Origin: Devosia sp. Root413D1
Lineage (GTDB): Bacteria; Pseudomonadota; Alphaproteobacteria; Rhizobiales; Devosiaceae
Reading direction: 5' to 3'
NCBI RefSeq assembly: GCF_001425235.1
Contig: NZ_LMEA01000011.1
Span: 967,693-1,031,692, forward strand
Length of the DNA: 64,000 bases
Below are positions 51,003-60,257 of this stretch, in pieces; the first letter of the stretch is position 1; each line of letters starts with the position of its first letter. The notes below the pieces were generated by a model that was given only the letters and a program-made list of their open reading frames with translations, was not told the origin of the DNA and searched no databases. A program made the position numbers and the translations under genes.

Positions 51003-52025
51003 TTAGCGCGGTTCGGCCGCCGGGTCGAACCGGCTGAGGCGGTAGATCTCCTCGACCAGCCGCAAGGTCCTGAGGTTATCCTCGGGCGCCGTTTCGAAGG
51101 GCTTGCCGGTCTCGAGGCCATCGAGGAAATGCCCGATCGCCGCATCATACGAGCCCTGGTAGGTGGCATCGGGATCGAAGTCTTCCGCGCGGGGAACAGC
51201 GGCTTCGAGGCTGAGCGTCGCGCCCTTGAGTTCCACCGTACCGCGCGACCCGAAAATCCTCAGGTGATCGCGCGGCGCCGGCGGCGCCCCCGCGACCGCG
51301 AGGTTGCCGGTGACGTTGACCACCAGTCCATCGCTCGGCCGCCGCAGCACCACCGCCGCCACGTCTTCGGCGACGATTTCGGCATTGCTGCGTTCGAGCC
51401 GCGCCGCCACCACATCGAGCTCACCGAGCAGATAGCGCAGCGTATCGAGATGGTGGATCAAGACTTCCATCACGAGGAGCCGCGGCTGTGTGCGAAAGAA
51501 TGGCTGTCGCACCAAAGCCGGCCGCAGCCCATCGGCGCCGGCAAGCATCCCCGACGACAGGAACTCGAAACTCACCTGCCGGATGTCGCCGGCTGCGCCC
51601 TCGTCGAGCCAGCGCTTCAGCACCCGGTAATAGGCGCGGAAGCGCCAGTTCTCGTGCACCATCAGCCGGGTCGGCGCCGCGACGCCCGCGACCACCGCCT
51701 CGGCCTCGGCGAAATCGGTGCCGAGCGGCTTCTGGCAGAGGATATCGAGCTGCCGGGCGGCGGCCAGCCGCACCATCGCTGCATGCGTTTCGCGCGGCGA
51801 ACAGATATCGACCGCATCGAGTTCTTCGGCCGCCAGCATCGCCTCGGCGCTCGCATAGAGGCCGGGGATACCGAACTCGGCGGCGCGCTGCGCCGTCGCC
51901 GCGGCCGACGGGTCGGCGATCGCCACCACCTTGGCGCGGAGGCGCTGCCGGCCCCAGGCGGGCAGATGGTAGCCAGTCACCCAGCCGGCCCCGATCATGC
52001 CGATGCGGCGAGTGGACACGCTCAT
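51003..52025 (-). CDS. Gfo/Idh/MocA family oxidoreductase
   Basis: 340 residues. N-terminal Rossmann fold (IGMIGAGWVTGYHLPAWG; AIADPSAAA), the EKP-like motif is CQKPLGTD (Gln for Glu), and the C-terminal substrate domain has MVHENWRFRAYYRVLKRWLDEG and EVLIHHLDTLRYLLGEL with the catalytic-type His-Asp. It probably oxidises a sugar to its lactone (NAD(P)-linked). The second of two ATGs (52025) fits the GGAGG spacing. The promoter carries the 13-mer at 52069. Confidence 0.88.
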   Translation of the reverse strand: MSVSTRRIGMIGAGWVTGYHLPAWGRQRLRAKVVAIADPSAAATAQRAAEFGIPGLYASAEAMLAAEELDAVDICSPRETHAAMVRLAAARQLDILCQKPLGTDFAEAEAVVAGVAAPTRLMVHENWRFRAYYRVLKRWLDEGAAGDIRQVSFEFLSSGMLAGADGLRPALVRQPFFRTQPRLLVMEVLIHHLDTLRYLLGELDVVAARLERSNAEIVAEDVAAVVLRRPSDGLVVNVTGNLAVAGAPPAPRDHLRIFGSRGTVELKGATLSLEAAVPRAEDFDPDATYQGSYDAAIGHFLDGLETGKPFETAPEDNLRTLRLVEEIYRLSRFDPAAEPR

Positions 52026-52068
52026 CATTCCTCCGCGACTACTACGGCTTCACTGCCCCCTCGGTGGC

Positions 52069-52081
52069 ATTTTGTCAATAA
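52069..52081 (-). promoter_or_regulatory. TTATTGACAAAAT motif ahead of the Gfo/Idh-gntR operon
   Basis: Identical 13 bases to 48434-48446. It contains ATTGACAA, a near-palindrome (ATTG-A-CAAT in the third site), fitting both a -35 element and a GntR half-site pair. Confidence 0.5.
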
Positions 52082-52205
52082 TCAACCAGTAGCGCAATCT
52101 ATCGTCGCATCGGGTGCATATCCACGAATCGCTAGCCAAAATGCGCCTGACGCCCAGGGTTTGACCGATAGAACCGCACATCTGCGACAGGTTTGCCGCG
52201 CTTGT

Positions 52206-52216
52206 TTATTGACAAT
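52206..52216 (+). promoter_or_regulatory. TTATTGACAAT motif ahead of the dehydratase operon
   Basis: Contains the perfect palindrome ATTGACAAT. TTGACA is followed after 16 bases by TAATTT, a plausible -10, so an operator bound here would cover the promoter. Confidence 0.55.
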
Positions 52217-52283
52217 CCATCGCGCGCCGCTAATTTGGAACACCACAACGGCGCGTGTTTCGAGGCGCCGCGAGGAGGATTAA

Positions 52284-53981
52284 GTGCCGGACGGCCTTCG
52301 TCGCAAGCTGACCACATATGGGGACCAGGGCTTTTCGCTGTTCCTGCGCAAGGCCTTCATCAAGGCGATGGGCTATTCGGACGACGCGCTCGACCGGCCG
52401 ATCGTCGGCATTGCCAATACCTATTCCGATTACAACCCCTGCCACGGCAACGTGCCGCAGCTGATCGAGGCGGCCAAGCGCGGCGTCATGCTGTCGGGCG
52501 CCCTGCCCATGGTGTTCCCCACCATCTCGATCCACGAGAGCTTTGCCTCGCCCACCTCGATGTACCTGCGCAACCTGATGGCGATGGAAACCGAGGAGAT
52601 GATCCGGGCCCAGCCGATGGACAGCGTGGTGCTGATCGGCGGCTGCGACAAGACCCTGCCGGCGCAGATCATGGCCGCGGCCAGCAGCGATATCCCCGCG
52701 GTATTCCTCCCCACCGGGCCGATGGCCACCGGCCACCACAAGGGTGAGCGGCTGGGCGCCTGCACCGATTGCCGCCGCTTCTGGGGCCGCTATCGGGCCG
52801 GCGAAATCGACGAAGCCGAGATCAACGAAGTCAATAACCGGCTGGTCAGCTCGGTCGGCACCTGCACCGTGATGGGCACCGCCAGCACCATGGCCAACCT
52901 CACCGAAGTGCTGGGCCTCTGCCTGCCCCGCGGCGGTTCGGCGCCGGCCACCGAGGCCGAGCGGACCCGCCTCGCCGAGGAGACCGGCAGGCTCGCCGGG
53001 CGGCTCGCCGCCGAGGGCGGCCCGACCGTGCGCGAACTGCTGACGCCCGCGGCGCTCAAAAACGCCATGGTGGCGCTGCAGGCGATGGGCGGCTCCACCA
53101 ATGCCGTGGTGCACCTCGCCGCCATCTGCGGCCGGCTGGGGATCAAGCTTGATACCGACCTGCTCGATGAAGTCGGCAAGCGCGTGCCGCTGCTGGTCGA
53201 CCTGCAGCCCTCGGGCCAGCACTATATGCAGCAGTTCCACCAGGCCGGTGGCGTGCCGGCGCTGTTGAAAGAAGTGCGCGCCGAGCTCGATACCAGCGCC
53301 GCGACCATCCACGGCAAGAGCATCGGCGAGGTGATCGACGCGGTGGTCGACGAGCCCGGGCAGACCATCATCCGCACCATGGCGGCGCCGCTGAAGCCGA
53401 TCGGCACGCTGGCGGTGCTGAAGGGCAACCTCGCGCCACGTGGCGCCATCATCAAGCAGTCGGCCGCCTCGAAGACCCTGATGCAGCATCGCGGCCGGGC
53501 CGTGGTGTTCGAGAACACCGAAGACCTCGCCAACCGGCTCGACAGCGATGATCTCGACGTGAGCCCCGCGGATATCCTGGTGCTGCGCAATGCCGGCCCG
53601 AAGGGCGCCCCGGGCATGCCCGAAGCCGGCTACATGCCGATCCCCCGCAAACTCGCCCGGCAGGGCGTCAAGGATATGGTGCGGATTTCCGATGCCCGGA
53701 TGAGCGGCACCGCCTTCGGCACCGTGGTGCTGCACATCGCGCCGGAATCGGCCGATGGCGGGCCGCTCGCCATCGTCCAGACCGGCGATTTCATCGTCCT
53801 CGATGTGCCGGCCCGCCGCATCCACCTCGATATTCCCGCCGCAGAGTTCGACCGGCGGATGGCCGCCCTGCCCGCGCCCAAGCCGGCGCCGCCGCGTGGC
53901 TATGCGCAGCTCTACCACAACCACGTCACCCAGGCCGACGAGGGCGCCGATTTCGATTTCATGCAGGACCAGGAGTCGTGA
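52284..53981 (+). CDS. Sugar-acid dehydratase of the IlvD/EDD family
   Basis: 565 residues. The Fe-S ligands are visible: Cys53 in NPCHGN, Cys121 in GGCDKTLPAQ, Cys194 in VGTCTVMGTASTM. The length and the SDYNPCHGNVPQL start match pentonate/hexonate dehydratases (L-arabonate, D-xylonate type) rather than valine-pathway IlvD. It removes water from an aldonate to give a 2-keto-3-deoxy acid. It starts with GTG behind GGAGG. The next gene overlaps its stop (GTGA). Confidence 0.88.
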   Translation: MPDGLRRKLTTYGDQGFSLFLRKAFIKAMGYSDDALDRPIVGIANTYSDYNPCHGNVPQLIEAAKRGVMLSGALPMVFPTISIHESFASPTSMYLRNLMAMETEEMIRAQPMDSVVLIGGCDKTLPAQIMAAASSDIPAVFLPTGPMATGHHKGERLGACTDCRRFWGRYRAGEIDEAEINEVNNRLVSSVGTCTVMGTASTMANLTEVLGLCLPRGGSAPATEAERTRLAEETGRLAGRLAAEGGPTVRELLTPAALKNAMVALQAMGGSTNAVVHLAAICGRLGIKLDTDLLDEVGKRVPLLVDLQPSGQHYMQQFHQAGGVPALLKEVRAELDTSAATIHGKSIGEVIDAVVDEPGQTIIRTMAAPLKPIGTLAVLKGNLAPRGAIIKQSAASKTLMQHRGRAVVFENTEDLANRLDSDDLDVSPADILVLRNAGPKGAPGMPEAGYMPIPRKLARQGVKDMVRISDARMSGTAFGTVVLHIAPESADGGPLAIVQTGDFIVLDVPARRIHLDIPAAEFDRRMAALPAPKPAPPRGYAQLYHNHVTQADEGADFDFMQDQES

Positions 53982-54847
53982 GCCTCACGGCAGCCGACGC
54001 GCCGCTCTGCCTGCCGCCGCGGCCGCTGAACCGCGCCCCGCGGGCGCTGCCCGACGGCACGGTCGACACGCATTTCCACGTCTTTGCCGACGGCGTGCCG
54101 CTGGCGAGCCCGCGCAGCTACACCCCGCACGTGCGGACGCTTGCCGACTGGCAGGCTTACGCCGCCGCAGTGAACATCGCCCAGGGCGTGCTGGTGCAAC
54201 CCAGCGTCTATGGCTTCGATAACAGCGTGCTGCTCGAAGCGCTGGCCGCCGACCGGGCGAACCTCCGCGGCATCGTCGTGCTGCATCCCGAAACCGACAA
54301 GGCCGAGTTCCAGCGCCTCGATGCCCTGGGGGTGCGCGGCGTCCGCGTCAACACCCGCAACAAGGGCGGCCTGCCCTTTACCGCGATCGCCGCGCTTTCG
54401 GCCCGCATCGCCGATCTCGGCTGGATGCTGCAGTTCCAGGTGCGACCGGCGCAACTGGAAGAGCTCGCCGCACTGCTGCCGGCCATCACCTGCCCGGTGG
54501 TGCTCGATCATCTGGGCTTTCTCGATCTCGATGCCGCCGATGCCGATGCACAGCTGGCGAAGATCCAGCAGCTGCTCGACGCGCCCGATTGCTATGCCAA
54601 GCTCTCGGCCCCCTATCGGCTGACCCGTGCTGCCGGCTTCCCCGCCTTTGCCGATGCGGCGCGGCAGCTCCTCGCCTCGCACCCCGAGCGCCTGCTCTGG
54701 GGCAGCGACTGGCCGCATACCGAATTGTTCGATCGGATGCCCGACGATGCCGAACTGATCGAACTGACCCATGACTGGCTGGGGGACGAAAGCGTGGCGC
54801 ATCAGGTGCTCGTCACCAACGCGCAAACGCTGTTCTTTTCCCGCTAG
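53978..54847 (+). CDS. Amidohydrolase-2 family (sugar lactonase-like)
   Basis: 289 residues, TIM-barrel metal hydrolase of PF04909. The metal-binding THFHVF motif near the N-terminus (VDTHFHVF), VVLHPET, VLDHLGFLDL, and WGSDWPHTE are all present. Related enzymes hydrolyse 2-pyrone-4,6-dicarboxylate or L-rhamnono/L-fucono lactones. Between a dehydrogenase and an aldonate dehydratase a lactonase role is likely, but not shown. Confidence 0.82.
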   Translation: MSLTAADAPLCLPPRPLNRAPRALPDGTVDTHFHVFADGVPLASPRSYTPHVRTLADWQAYAAAVNIAQGVLVQPSVYGFDNSVLLEALAADRANLRGIVVLHPETDKAEFQRLDALGVRGVRVNTRNKGGLPFTAIAALSARIADLGWMLQFQVRPAQLEELAALLPAITCPVVLDHLGFLDLDAADADAQLAKIQQLLDAPDCYAKLSAPYRLTRAAGFPAFADAARQLLASHPERLLWGSDWPHTELFDRMPDDAELIELTHDWLGDESVAHQVLVTNAQTLFFSR

Positions 54848-54919
54848 TTAGAGTTCTTTCTTGTCCCGGGGATCGAAGCTCGCATCACCTTCCCCCGCTG
54901 GACTGACCGGAGATTGAGG

Positions 54920-55852
54920 ATGACCAGACTGACCGAAGCGGCGCGCGGCGTATACGTGATCGCGGTGACCCCGTTCGAGGAGAACGGCGCGCTCGACCTC
55001 GAAAGCGTCGATCGCATGGTGGATTTCTACGAACAGGCCGGCGTCGACGGGCTGACGGTGCTCGGACAACTGGGCGAAGCACCGAAACTCACTGCCGAGG
55101 AATCAAAGCTCGTCGTCGAGCGGGTGCTGCGCCGGCTCGATGGCCGCCTGCCGGTGGTGGTCGGCGTCTCCGCCCCCGGCCTCGCTCCGATGCAGGAGCT
55201 CGCCACCGCCGTGATGGGCGAAGGCGCCGCCAGTGTCATGGTGGCGCCGCCCTGGACCATCAAGACCGACGACCAGGCCTATGGCTTCTACCAGTCGGTG
55301 GGCGAGGCGCTCGGCGACACGCCCTTCGTGCTGCAGGATTATCCGCTCACCACCAATGTCACGATCGTGCCCAAGGTGATCGACCGGATCATCAAGGATG
55401 TGCCCAACTGCGTGATGCTGAAGCACGAGGATTGGCCGGGGCTGAGCAAAATTACTGCCTTGCGCGCCTCCTCCGACAAGGGCGAAACCCGCCGCATCTC
55501 GATCCTTTGCGGCAATGGCGGGCTGTTCCTGCCCGAGGAGATGGGCCGCGGCGCCGATGGCGCGATGACCGGCTTCTGCTACCCCGAAATGATGGTCGGC
55601 GTGGTGCGCGAGCACGTCGCCGGCAACCTCGAGCGCGCCGCCGAACTGTTTGCAGCCTATCTGCCGCTCGCCCGTTACGAGCAGCAGCAGGGCCTCGGCC
55701 TCGCGGCGCGCAAATATGTGCTGGCGAAGCGCGGCGTCATCAAATCGGGCGCCCTCAGGAAGCCGCGTCCGGCGCTCTCGGCTCTCGATATCGCCGATGT
55801 CGAGCGGCTGCTCAGCGCCCAAACCAAACGCCTCAAGGAGATCGGCGCATGA
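54920..55852 (+). CDS. DapA-family lyase or dehydratase
   Basis: 310 residues, class I aldolase barrel. Schiff-base Lys168 in VMLKHEDWPG, Tyr141 in LQDYPLTTN, and GVDGLTVLGQLGEAPKLTAEE in place of the GTTGE loop. It probably acts on the 2-keto-3-deoxy acid made by the dehydratase, either as an aldolase or as a KDA/KDG dehydratase; the sequence alone does not decide. Its ATG follows GGAGATTGAGG. It overlaps the SDR gene by 4 bases. Confidence 0.85.
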   Translation: MTRLTEAARGVYVIAVTPFEENGALDLESVDRMVDFYEQAGVDGLTVLGQLGEAPKLTAEESKLVVERVLRRLDGRLPVVVGVSAPGLAPMQELATAVMGEGAASVMVAPPWTIKTDDQAYGFYQSVGEALGDTPFVLQDYPLTTNVTIVPKVIDRIIKDVPNCVMLKHEDWPGLSKITALRASSDKGETRRISILCGNGGLFLPEEMGRGADGAMTGFCYPEMMVGVVREHVAGNLERAAELFAAYLPLARYEQQQGLGLAARKYVLAKRGVIKSGALRKPRPALSALDIADVERLLSAQTKRLKEIGA

Positions 55853-56634
55853 AACTCGGGCTCGAAAACAAGAAGGCCCTGGTGCTCGGCGCCAGCAAGG
55901 GCCTCGGCGCCGCCATCGCCGTTTCGCTTGCCAATGAGGGGGCGCAAGTCATCGGCGCCTCGCGCAGCGTCGCCGAGATCACGGCGCTCAACAATGCGCT
56001 CGACCCCGGCGCCACCGGCCGCATCACCGCCCTGCCGCTCGATCTTACCGACAAGGCGAGCCGCGACGCGCTGCTGCAGCAGGTGCTGGCGGCTGATGGC
56101 GTCGATATCCTCATCAACAATACCGGCGGCCCCGCCCCCGGCGAGGCCCGCTCCACCGCGCCCGAAGCCTGGGCCGGCGGCTTTGACGCCATGGTGCTGA
56201 GCCTGATCGAGATCACCCAGGCCTTGCTGCCCAAAATGGTCGAGCGCAAGTGGGGCCGGATCGTCACGCTGACCTCGTCGGGCATCGAATCCCCGATCCC
56301 GCGCCTCGCCATTTCCAATGGGCTGCGCGCCGCGGTGCTGGGCTGGTCCAAAACCCTCGCCGGCGAAGTGGCGGCCGACAATGTCACCGTCAACATCATC
56401 GTCACCGGCCGCGTCCACACCGACCGGGTCGACCAGCTCGACGAAGCCGCCGCCAAGCGCCAGAACCTCAGCCTCGATGCGGTGCGCCAGGCCTCGCTCG
56501 CCACCATCCCCGCCGGCCGCTATGGCAAGCCGGAGGAGCTGGCCGACGTCGTCACCTTCCTCGCCAGCGACCGCGCCGGCTACGTCACCGGCGCCAAAAT
56601 CCGCGTCGATGGCGGCATGATCCGTTCGGTGTAG
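55849..56634 (+). CDS. SDR family protein lacking the catalytic Tyr-Lys
   Basis: 261 residues, classical SDR shape: cofactor loop GASKGLGAA (about 14-22), NNTGGPAPGE (90-99), Ser143/144, C-terminal VTFLASDRAGYVTGAKIRVDGGMIRSV. At the usual YxxxK position the sequence is AISNGLRAAV, so Tyr is Ile155 and Lys is Leu159. A related SDR group with SNxLRxAV is known and its catalysis is unclear. Last gene of the sugar-acid operon, coupled by ATGA. Confidence 0.85.
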   Translation: MKLGLENKKALVLGASKGLGAAIAVSLANEGAQVIGASRSVAEITALNNALDPGATGRITALPLDLTDKASRDALLQQVLAADGVDILINNTGGPAPGEARSTAPEAWAGGFDAMVLSLIEITQALLPKMVERKWGRIVTLTSSGIESPIPRLAISNGLRAAVLGWSKTLAGEVAADNVTVNIIVTGRVHTDRVDQLDEAAAKRQNLSLDAVRQASLATIPAGRYGKPEELADVVTFLASDRAGYVTGAKIRVDGGMIRSV

Positions 56635-56721
56635 GCCGAACCGCCAATCGCACAATGTCTATCTCGTCGCGTGGGGGCCCTGCACGCTAGCGTCGTGCCG
56701 GTTTCCCAACGTGGCAGATGA

Positions 56722-57681
56722 ATGAGCACCACCCTCACCGCCTATCTCGCCCAAATTGCGACCAACCCGGAACTGGCCGACGCCGCTTCGATCGCCGCCG
56801 ATGTCGCTGCGGCCTCGGCCGAACTCGCCCATGTGCTGCGCACCGCCCCGATCGCCGGGCTATCAGGCACCACCGGGACGACCAACGTCCAGGGTGAAGC
56901 GCAAAAGCCCCTCGATATCGAGGCGAACCGCATCTTTCTCGAGCGTTGTCGCGCCAACCCGGCCATCGCCTGGGCGGTATCCGAAGAGGAGGACCATCCC
57001 ATCCGGCTCGCCGCAGGGGGAACACACGGGTTGCTGTTCGATCCTCTGGACGGCTCCTCAAACCTCGACGTCAACGTCACCGTCGGTTCGATCTTTTCGA
57101 TCATCCCCGCCACCGCCGAAGCCCACCTCCTGCAGCCCGGCGGCGCCCAGCGCGCCGCGGGTTTCGTGGCCTATGGCCCAGCGACCTCGCTGGTGCTGAC
57201 CTTCGGGGAAACGGTCGAGCTGTTCGTGCTGTCGGGCAGCGAGTTCCATCTCGTCGAGGCCGACATCCGGATCCCCGAGGACATGCCGGAATTCTCGATC
57301 AATACCAGTCGCGAGCGGTTTTGGAACGAGGGCACCCGGCGCTATATCGCCGATTGCCTCATCGGCGAGCTCGGGCCGCTGGGCCAGCGCCATAATATGC
57401 GCTGGGTCGGCTCGATGGTGGCCGAGGTGCTGCGCATCCTCAGCCGCGGCGGCATCTTTCTCTACCCATCCGACAGCGAAACCGCCAAGCACGGCGGCCG
57501 GCTGCGGCTGCTCTACGAAGCCAACCCGATGAGCCTGATCGTCATAACGGCCGGCGGCGGCGCCACCACCGGCCAGCTCGACCTGCTCGCTGTTGCTCCG
57601 AGCGATATTCACCAGCGGATCTCGGTGGTGCTGGGGTCGAAGCGGCAGGTCGACGAGTATGTCGGCTATGTCGCGGACTAA
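56722..57681 (+). CDS. fbp: Fructose-1,6-bisphosphatase, class I
   Basis: 319 residues. The metal site DPLDGSSNLDVNVTVGSIFSI begins at Asp107; SEEEDHP (residues 87-93) holds the first Glu ligands; SINTSRERFW and GRLRLLYEANPMSLIVITAGG form the sugar-phosphate site. It releases phosphate from fructose 1,6-bisphosphate in gluconeogenesis, which is needed when growth runs on triose- or pyruvate-yielding sugar routes such as that upstream. Its RBS is weak. Confidence 0.94.
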   Translation: MSTTLTAYLAQIATNPELADAASIAADVAAASAELAHVLRTAPIAGLSGTTGTTNVQGEAQKPLDIEANRIFLERCRANPAIAWAVSEEEDHPIRLAAGGTHGLLFDPLDGSSNLDVNVTVGSIFSIIPATAEAHLLQPGGAQRAAGFVAYGPATSLVLTFGETVELFVLSGSEFHLVEADIRIPEDMPEFSINTSRERFWNEGTRRYIADCLIGELGPLGQRHNMRWVGSMVAEVLRILSRGGIFLYPSDSETAKHGGRLRLLYEANPMSLIVITAGGGATTGQLDLLAVAPSDIHQRISVVLGSKRQVDEYVGYVAD

Positions 57682-57690
57682 CGGAGCCGG

Positions 57691-57722
57691 TTGCGGAGGG
57701 CGCCGCTGGCGCTCTCCGCAAT
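57691..57722. terminator. Bidirectional hairpin between fbp and the sugar-binding protein gene
   Basis: Stem TTGCGGAGGGCGC / GCGCTCTCCGCAA (one G-T pair), loop of about 5 bases, between convergent genes. Confidence 0.65.
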
Positions 57723-57742
57723 AGCTCTGTCAGCCGAGCGTT

Positions 57743-59275
57743 CTAGGTGCGCGACTTGAGGTAAGCGTCGCCCTGCTTGGTCAGCTCGGTCATGATCACG
57801 TCGAGGCCGGCCGCGTCGGCGGCCTTCTTCAGCTTGTCGAGCCCGGCATCCACGTCGCCGACCCCGTAGAACAGCGGGTTGGCGTACTGCGTCATCACGT
57901 TGTTCATCTGCGCCGCGGCTTCCTTGACCGGGGTCACGTCGGCGATGAACGAGGCAAAGGTGTCGGAGGTGAAGTTGTCGTAGTTCTGCGCCCAGCCGAA
58001 CACCTTCTTTTCGGACTCGGTCATCGACGAGGTGAGGCGCTCGAGCCCTGCCCGCCACAGGATGGCATAGCTGGGGAAGCTATAGGTGCTGAGCTGCTCG
58101 AAGCTGTTGTCGCCAACCGCCTTCCAGTCCGTACCCTCGATACCGAGGCCGACCAGATCGTGGTTCTCCTGCACCGAGAACCAATCCTGCAGCGCCATGG
58201 CGCGATCGACATCGCCGCCATTGGCATTGACCACGATCATGTTGTCGGCCTGGAAGGTCTGCACCGGCTTGACGCCCCCCAGCGGCCCGCCAAACGGCAG
58301 GACCTGGCCCAGGGCCGCGGTCGGGACGGCGCGCTTCAATCCAGCCAGCCGGTTGGATTGGAGGCCATCGGTCATCGACCAGAGGCCCGCGAACCGGCCG
58401 GCCCCAAACTGGCTCTCGATCGTCGCCTGGTCGACGTTGAGCGCGTCGGCGTTGATGATGCCATCCTGGTAGTACTGGCGAATCTTGCGCAGCGCCTCGA
58501 CGGTGCCGGCATCGTCCCACCAGGGGATCGGCCGCGACGAGCCGGTCGTTGCCGCATCCTTGTCGAAGTAGAAGCGCAGGCCTGACCCCGCCAGCGAGTA
58601 TTGCATGGTGTAGGGATTTTCCCACGAGTACTCGTTGAACATGCCGGTGGGGGTCGCTACCGCCGTCTGCCAGCCGGTCTGCGACGCGAGGGCAAACGGC
58701 GTGACCCCCGATTCCTTCTCCTTGATGGCGTAGAAAAACTTCTCGAGCGTCTGGAAATCGTTGATTTCGGCGAAACCGTACTTCTCCGCCAGGTCCTGCC
58801 GGATGCCGAAGTGCTGGATGCGGCCGGCGCTGTTGACCTGCGGGATGCCCCACAGCTTGCCACCCCAGGAATTGGCTTCGATCAGTTTGGGCGCGATCTG
58901 CTTTTTGAGGTTGGGCCACTTGTCGATCTGCCCGGTCAGGTCGGCGAGGGCGCCGCTCTGCTGCAGCTGGGCCATGTTGAGCCACAGGGCTTGCAGCGCC
59001 GTGTCGAACTGGGCGCCGGCGGTGAATTTCAGCAGCGACTGCTGGCCGTAGTTACTCCAGTTGATGAACTGCGCATCGAAGGTGAAGCCATGCTCCTCCA
59101 TGAGCTTGGCATTGGCCTTGTCGAGCACGGCCTTCCAGTTGGTCGGCGCCTGCGAGGGCAGCAAGGCCACCGAGGTGCCCGAACTGGCGCCGAATGCCGG
59201 CGACAGGCCTGAAAAGGCCGTGGCCATGCCGGCGGCCCCGCTGAGGGCCATGAAGTGTCTGCGCGTGAGTCTCAT
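57743..59275 (-). CDS. Sugar-binding protein of an ABC transporter, Tat-exported
   Basis: 510 residues. The start MRLTRRHFMALSGAAGMATAF is a twin-arginine signal (T-R-R-x-F-M). The mature protein has the family 1 extracellular solute-binding fold (WKAVLDKANAKLMEEHG, DLTGQIDKWPNLKKQIAPKLIEANSWGGKLWGIPQVN, QDWFSVQENHDLVGLGIEG) and is large like LplA/YtcQ members. It is last in the operon after two permeases. Confidence 0.88.
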   Translation of the reverse strand: MRLTRRHFMALSGAAGMATAFSGLSPAFGASSGTSVALLPSQAPTNWKAVLDKANAKLMEEHGFTFDAQFINWSNYGQQSLLKFTAGAQFDTALQALWLNMAQLQQSGALADLTGQIDKWPNLKKQIAPKLIEANSWGGKLWGIPQVNSAGRIQHFGIRQDLAEKYGFAEINDFQTLEKFFYAIKEKESGVTPFALASQTGWQTAVATPTGMFNEYSWENPYTMQYSLAGSGLRFYFDKDAATTGSSRPIPWWDDAGTVEALRKIRQYYQDGIINADALNVDQATIESQFGAGRFAGLWSMTDGLQSNRLAGLKRAVPTAALGQVLPFGGPLGGVKPVQTFQADNMIVVNANGGDVDRAMALQDWFSVQENHDLVGLGIEGTDWKAVGDNSFEQLSTYSFPSYAILWRAGLERLTSSMTESEKKVFGWAQNYDNFTSDTFASFIADVTPVKEAAAQMNNVMTQYANPLFYGVGDVDAGLDKLKKAADAAGLDVIMTELTKQGDAYLKSRT

Positions 59276-59321
59276 GTTGGTCGTCTCCTCCTCATTTGTG
59301 CGACGGACTCAGGTGCCGTCG

Positions 59322-60257
59322 TCACCCCTTGGTGGCGCCAAGGGTGATGCCCTTGACGAAGAAGCGTTGTGCGAATGGGTAGGCGAGCAGAATGGGGCCG
59401 ACGGTGAGCACCGTCATGGCGAAGCGCAGCTGGTAGACGGGCGCCATCGCCGCCCCGGCTGAGCTCGGCAGGCTGGCCGCATTGGTCACGTTGGAGATGA
59501 GGTTCTGCAGGATCAGCTGCAGCGGGAACTTGTCCGGATCGGTGAGGAAGAGGAGGCCGGTGAACCACTCGTTCCAGTAGGTGACGGCGTAGAACAGCCC
59601 GAGCACCGCGAGGATCGGCTTCGACAGCGGCAAGACGATCTGGAAGAAGATGCGCAATTCGCCGGCCCCATCGATGCGGGCGGCATCGAGGATCTCCTCC
59701 GGCATCTGCCGGAAGAAGCTCACCGTCACGAAGATCAGGAAGGGCGCCAGCATCAGCGGCAGGATCATGGCGAACCAGCTGTTGGTGAGACCCAGTACCT
59801 GCGTCACCAGCAGGTAGAACGGCACGAGGCCACCGTTGAACAGCATCGGCACATAGGCAAACATGGTCAGCGGACGGCTGATGAACGGCAGGCGCCGGGC
59901 GATGACCCAGGCGATCGCGGCGGTACACGAGATCGAGAGGATCGTGCCCACCACGGTGATGAACAGCGACGCGACATAGCCGTTGAGCAGGGATTGCCCG
60001 GTGAACAGCAACTCGTAGGCCCGAAGCGAGAAGGGCTGCGGGAAGAGGCTATAGCCATTGAGGCCGAGCACCGACTCATCGGTCAAGGAGCCTGCGACGA
60101 TCATCCAGAGCGGCACCAGGCAGAACAGCCCGAACAGCGTGACGGTGACGTAGCTGACGGCCGCGAACGGCTCCATCCGGCGGCGGGAGGCCCTCCGAAC
60201 CGGTTGCGCGCCGACGTTCGCCGCGGCCCCAGCACTATCCTGATCGATGGCACTCAC
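59322..60257 (-). CDS. Carbohydrate ABC permease, MalG/YtcP type
   Basis: 311 residues, six spans. The EAA loop is QMPEEILDAARIDGAGELRIFFQIVLPLSKPILAVLGLFY, and the C-terminal YPFAQRFFVKGITLGATKG ends in the family's 'GxxxGAxKG'. It overlaps the preceding permease by 4 bases. Confidence 0.92.
   Translation of the reverse strand: MSAIDQDSAGAAANVGAQPVRRASRRRMEPFAAVSYVTVTLFGLFCLVPLWMIVAGSLTDESVLGLNGYSLFPQPFSLRAYELLFTGQSLLNGYVASLFITVVGTILSISCTAAIAWVIARRLPFISRPLTMFAYVPMLFNGGLVPFYLLVTQVLGLTNSWFAMILPLMLAPFLIFVTVSFFRQMPEEILDAARIDGAGELRIFFQIVLPLSKPILAVLGLFYAVTYWNEWFTGLLFLTDPDKFPLQLILQNLISNVTNAASLPSSAGAAMAPVYQLRFAMTVLTVGPILLAYPFAQRFFVKGITLGATKG

Noticed and set aside
52230..53924. 564-codon reverse frame opposite the dehydratase gene
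   Set aside because: Shadow of the IlvD/EDD gene, whose Fe-S cysteines are on the plus strand.
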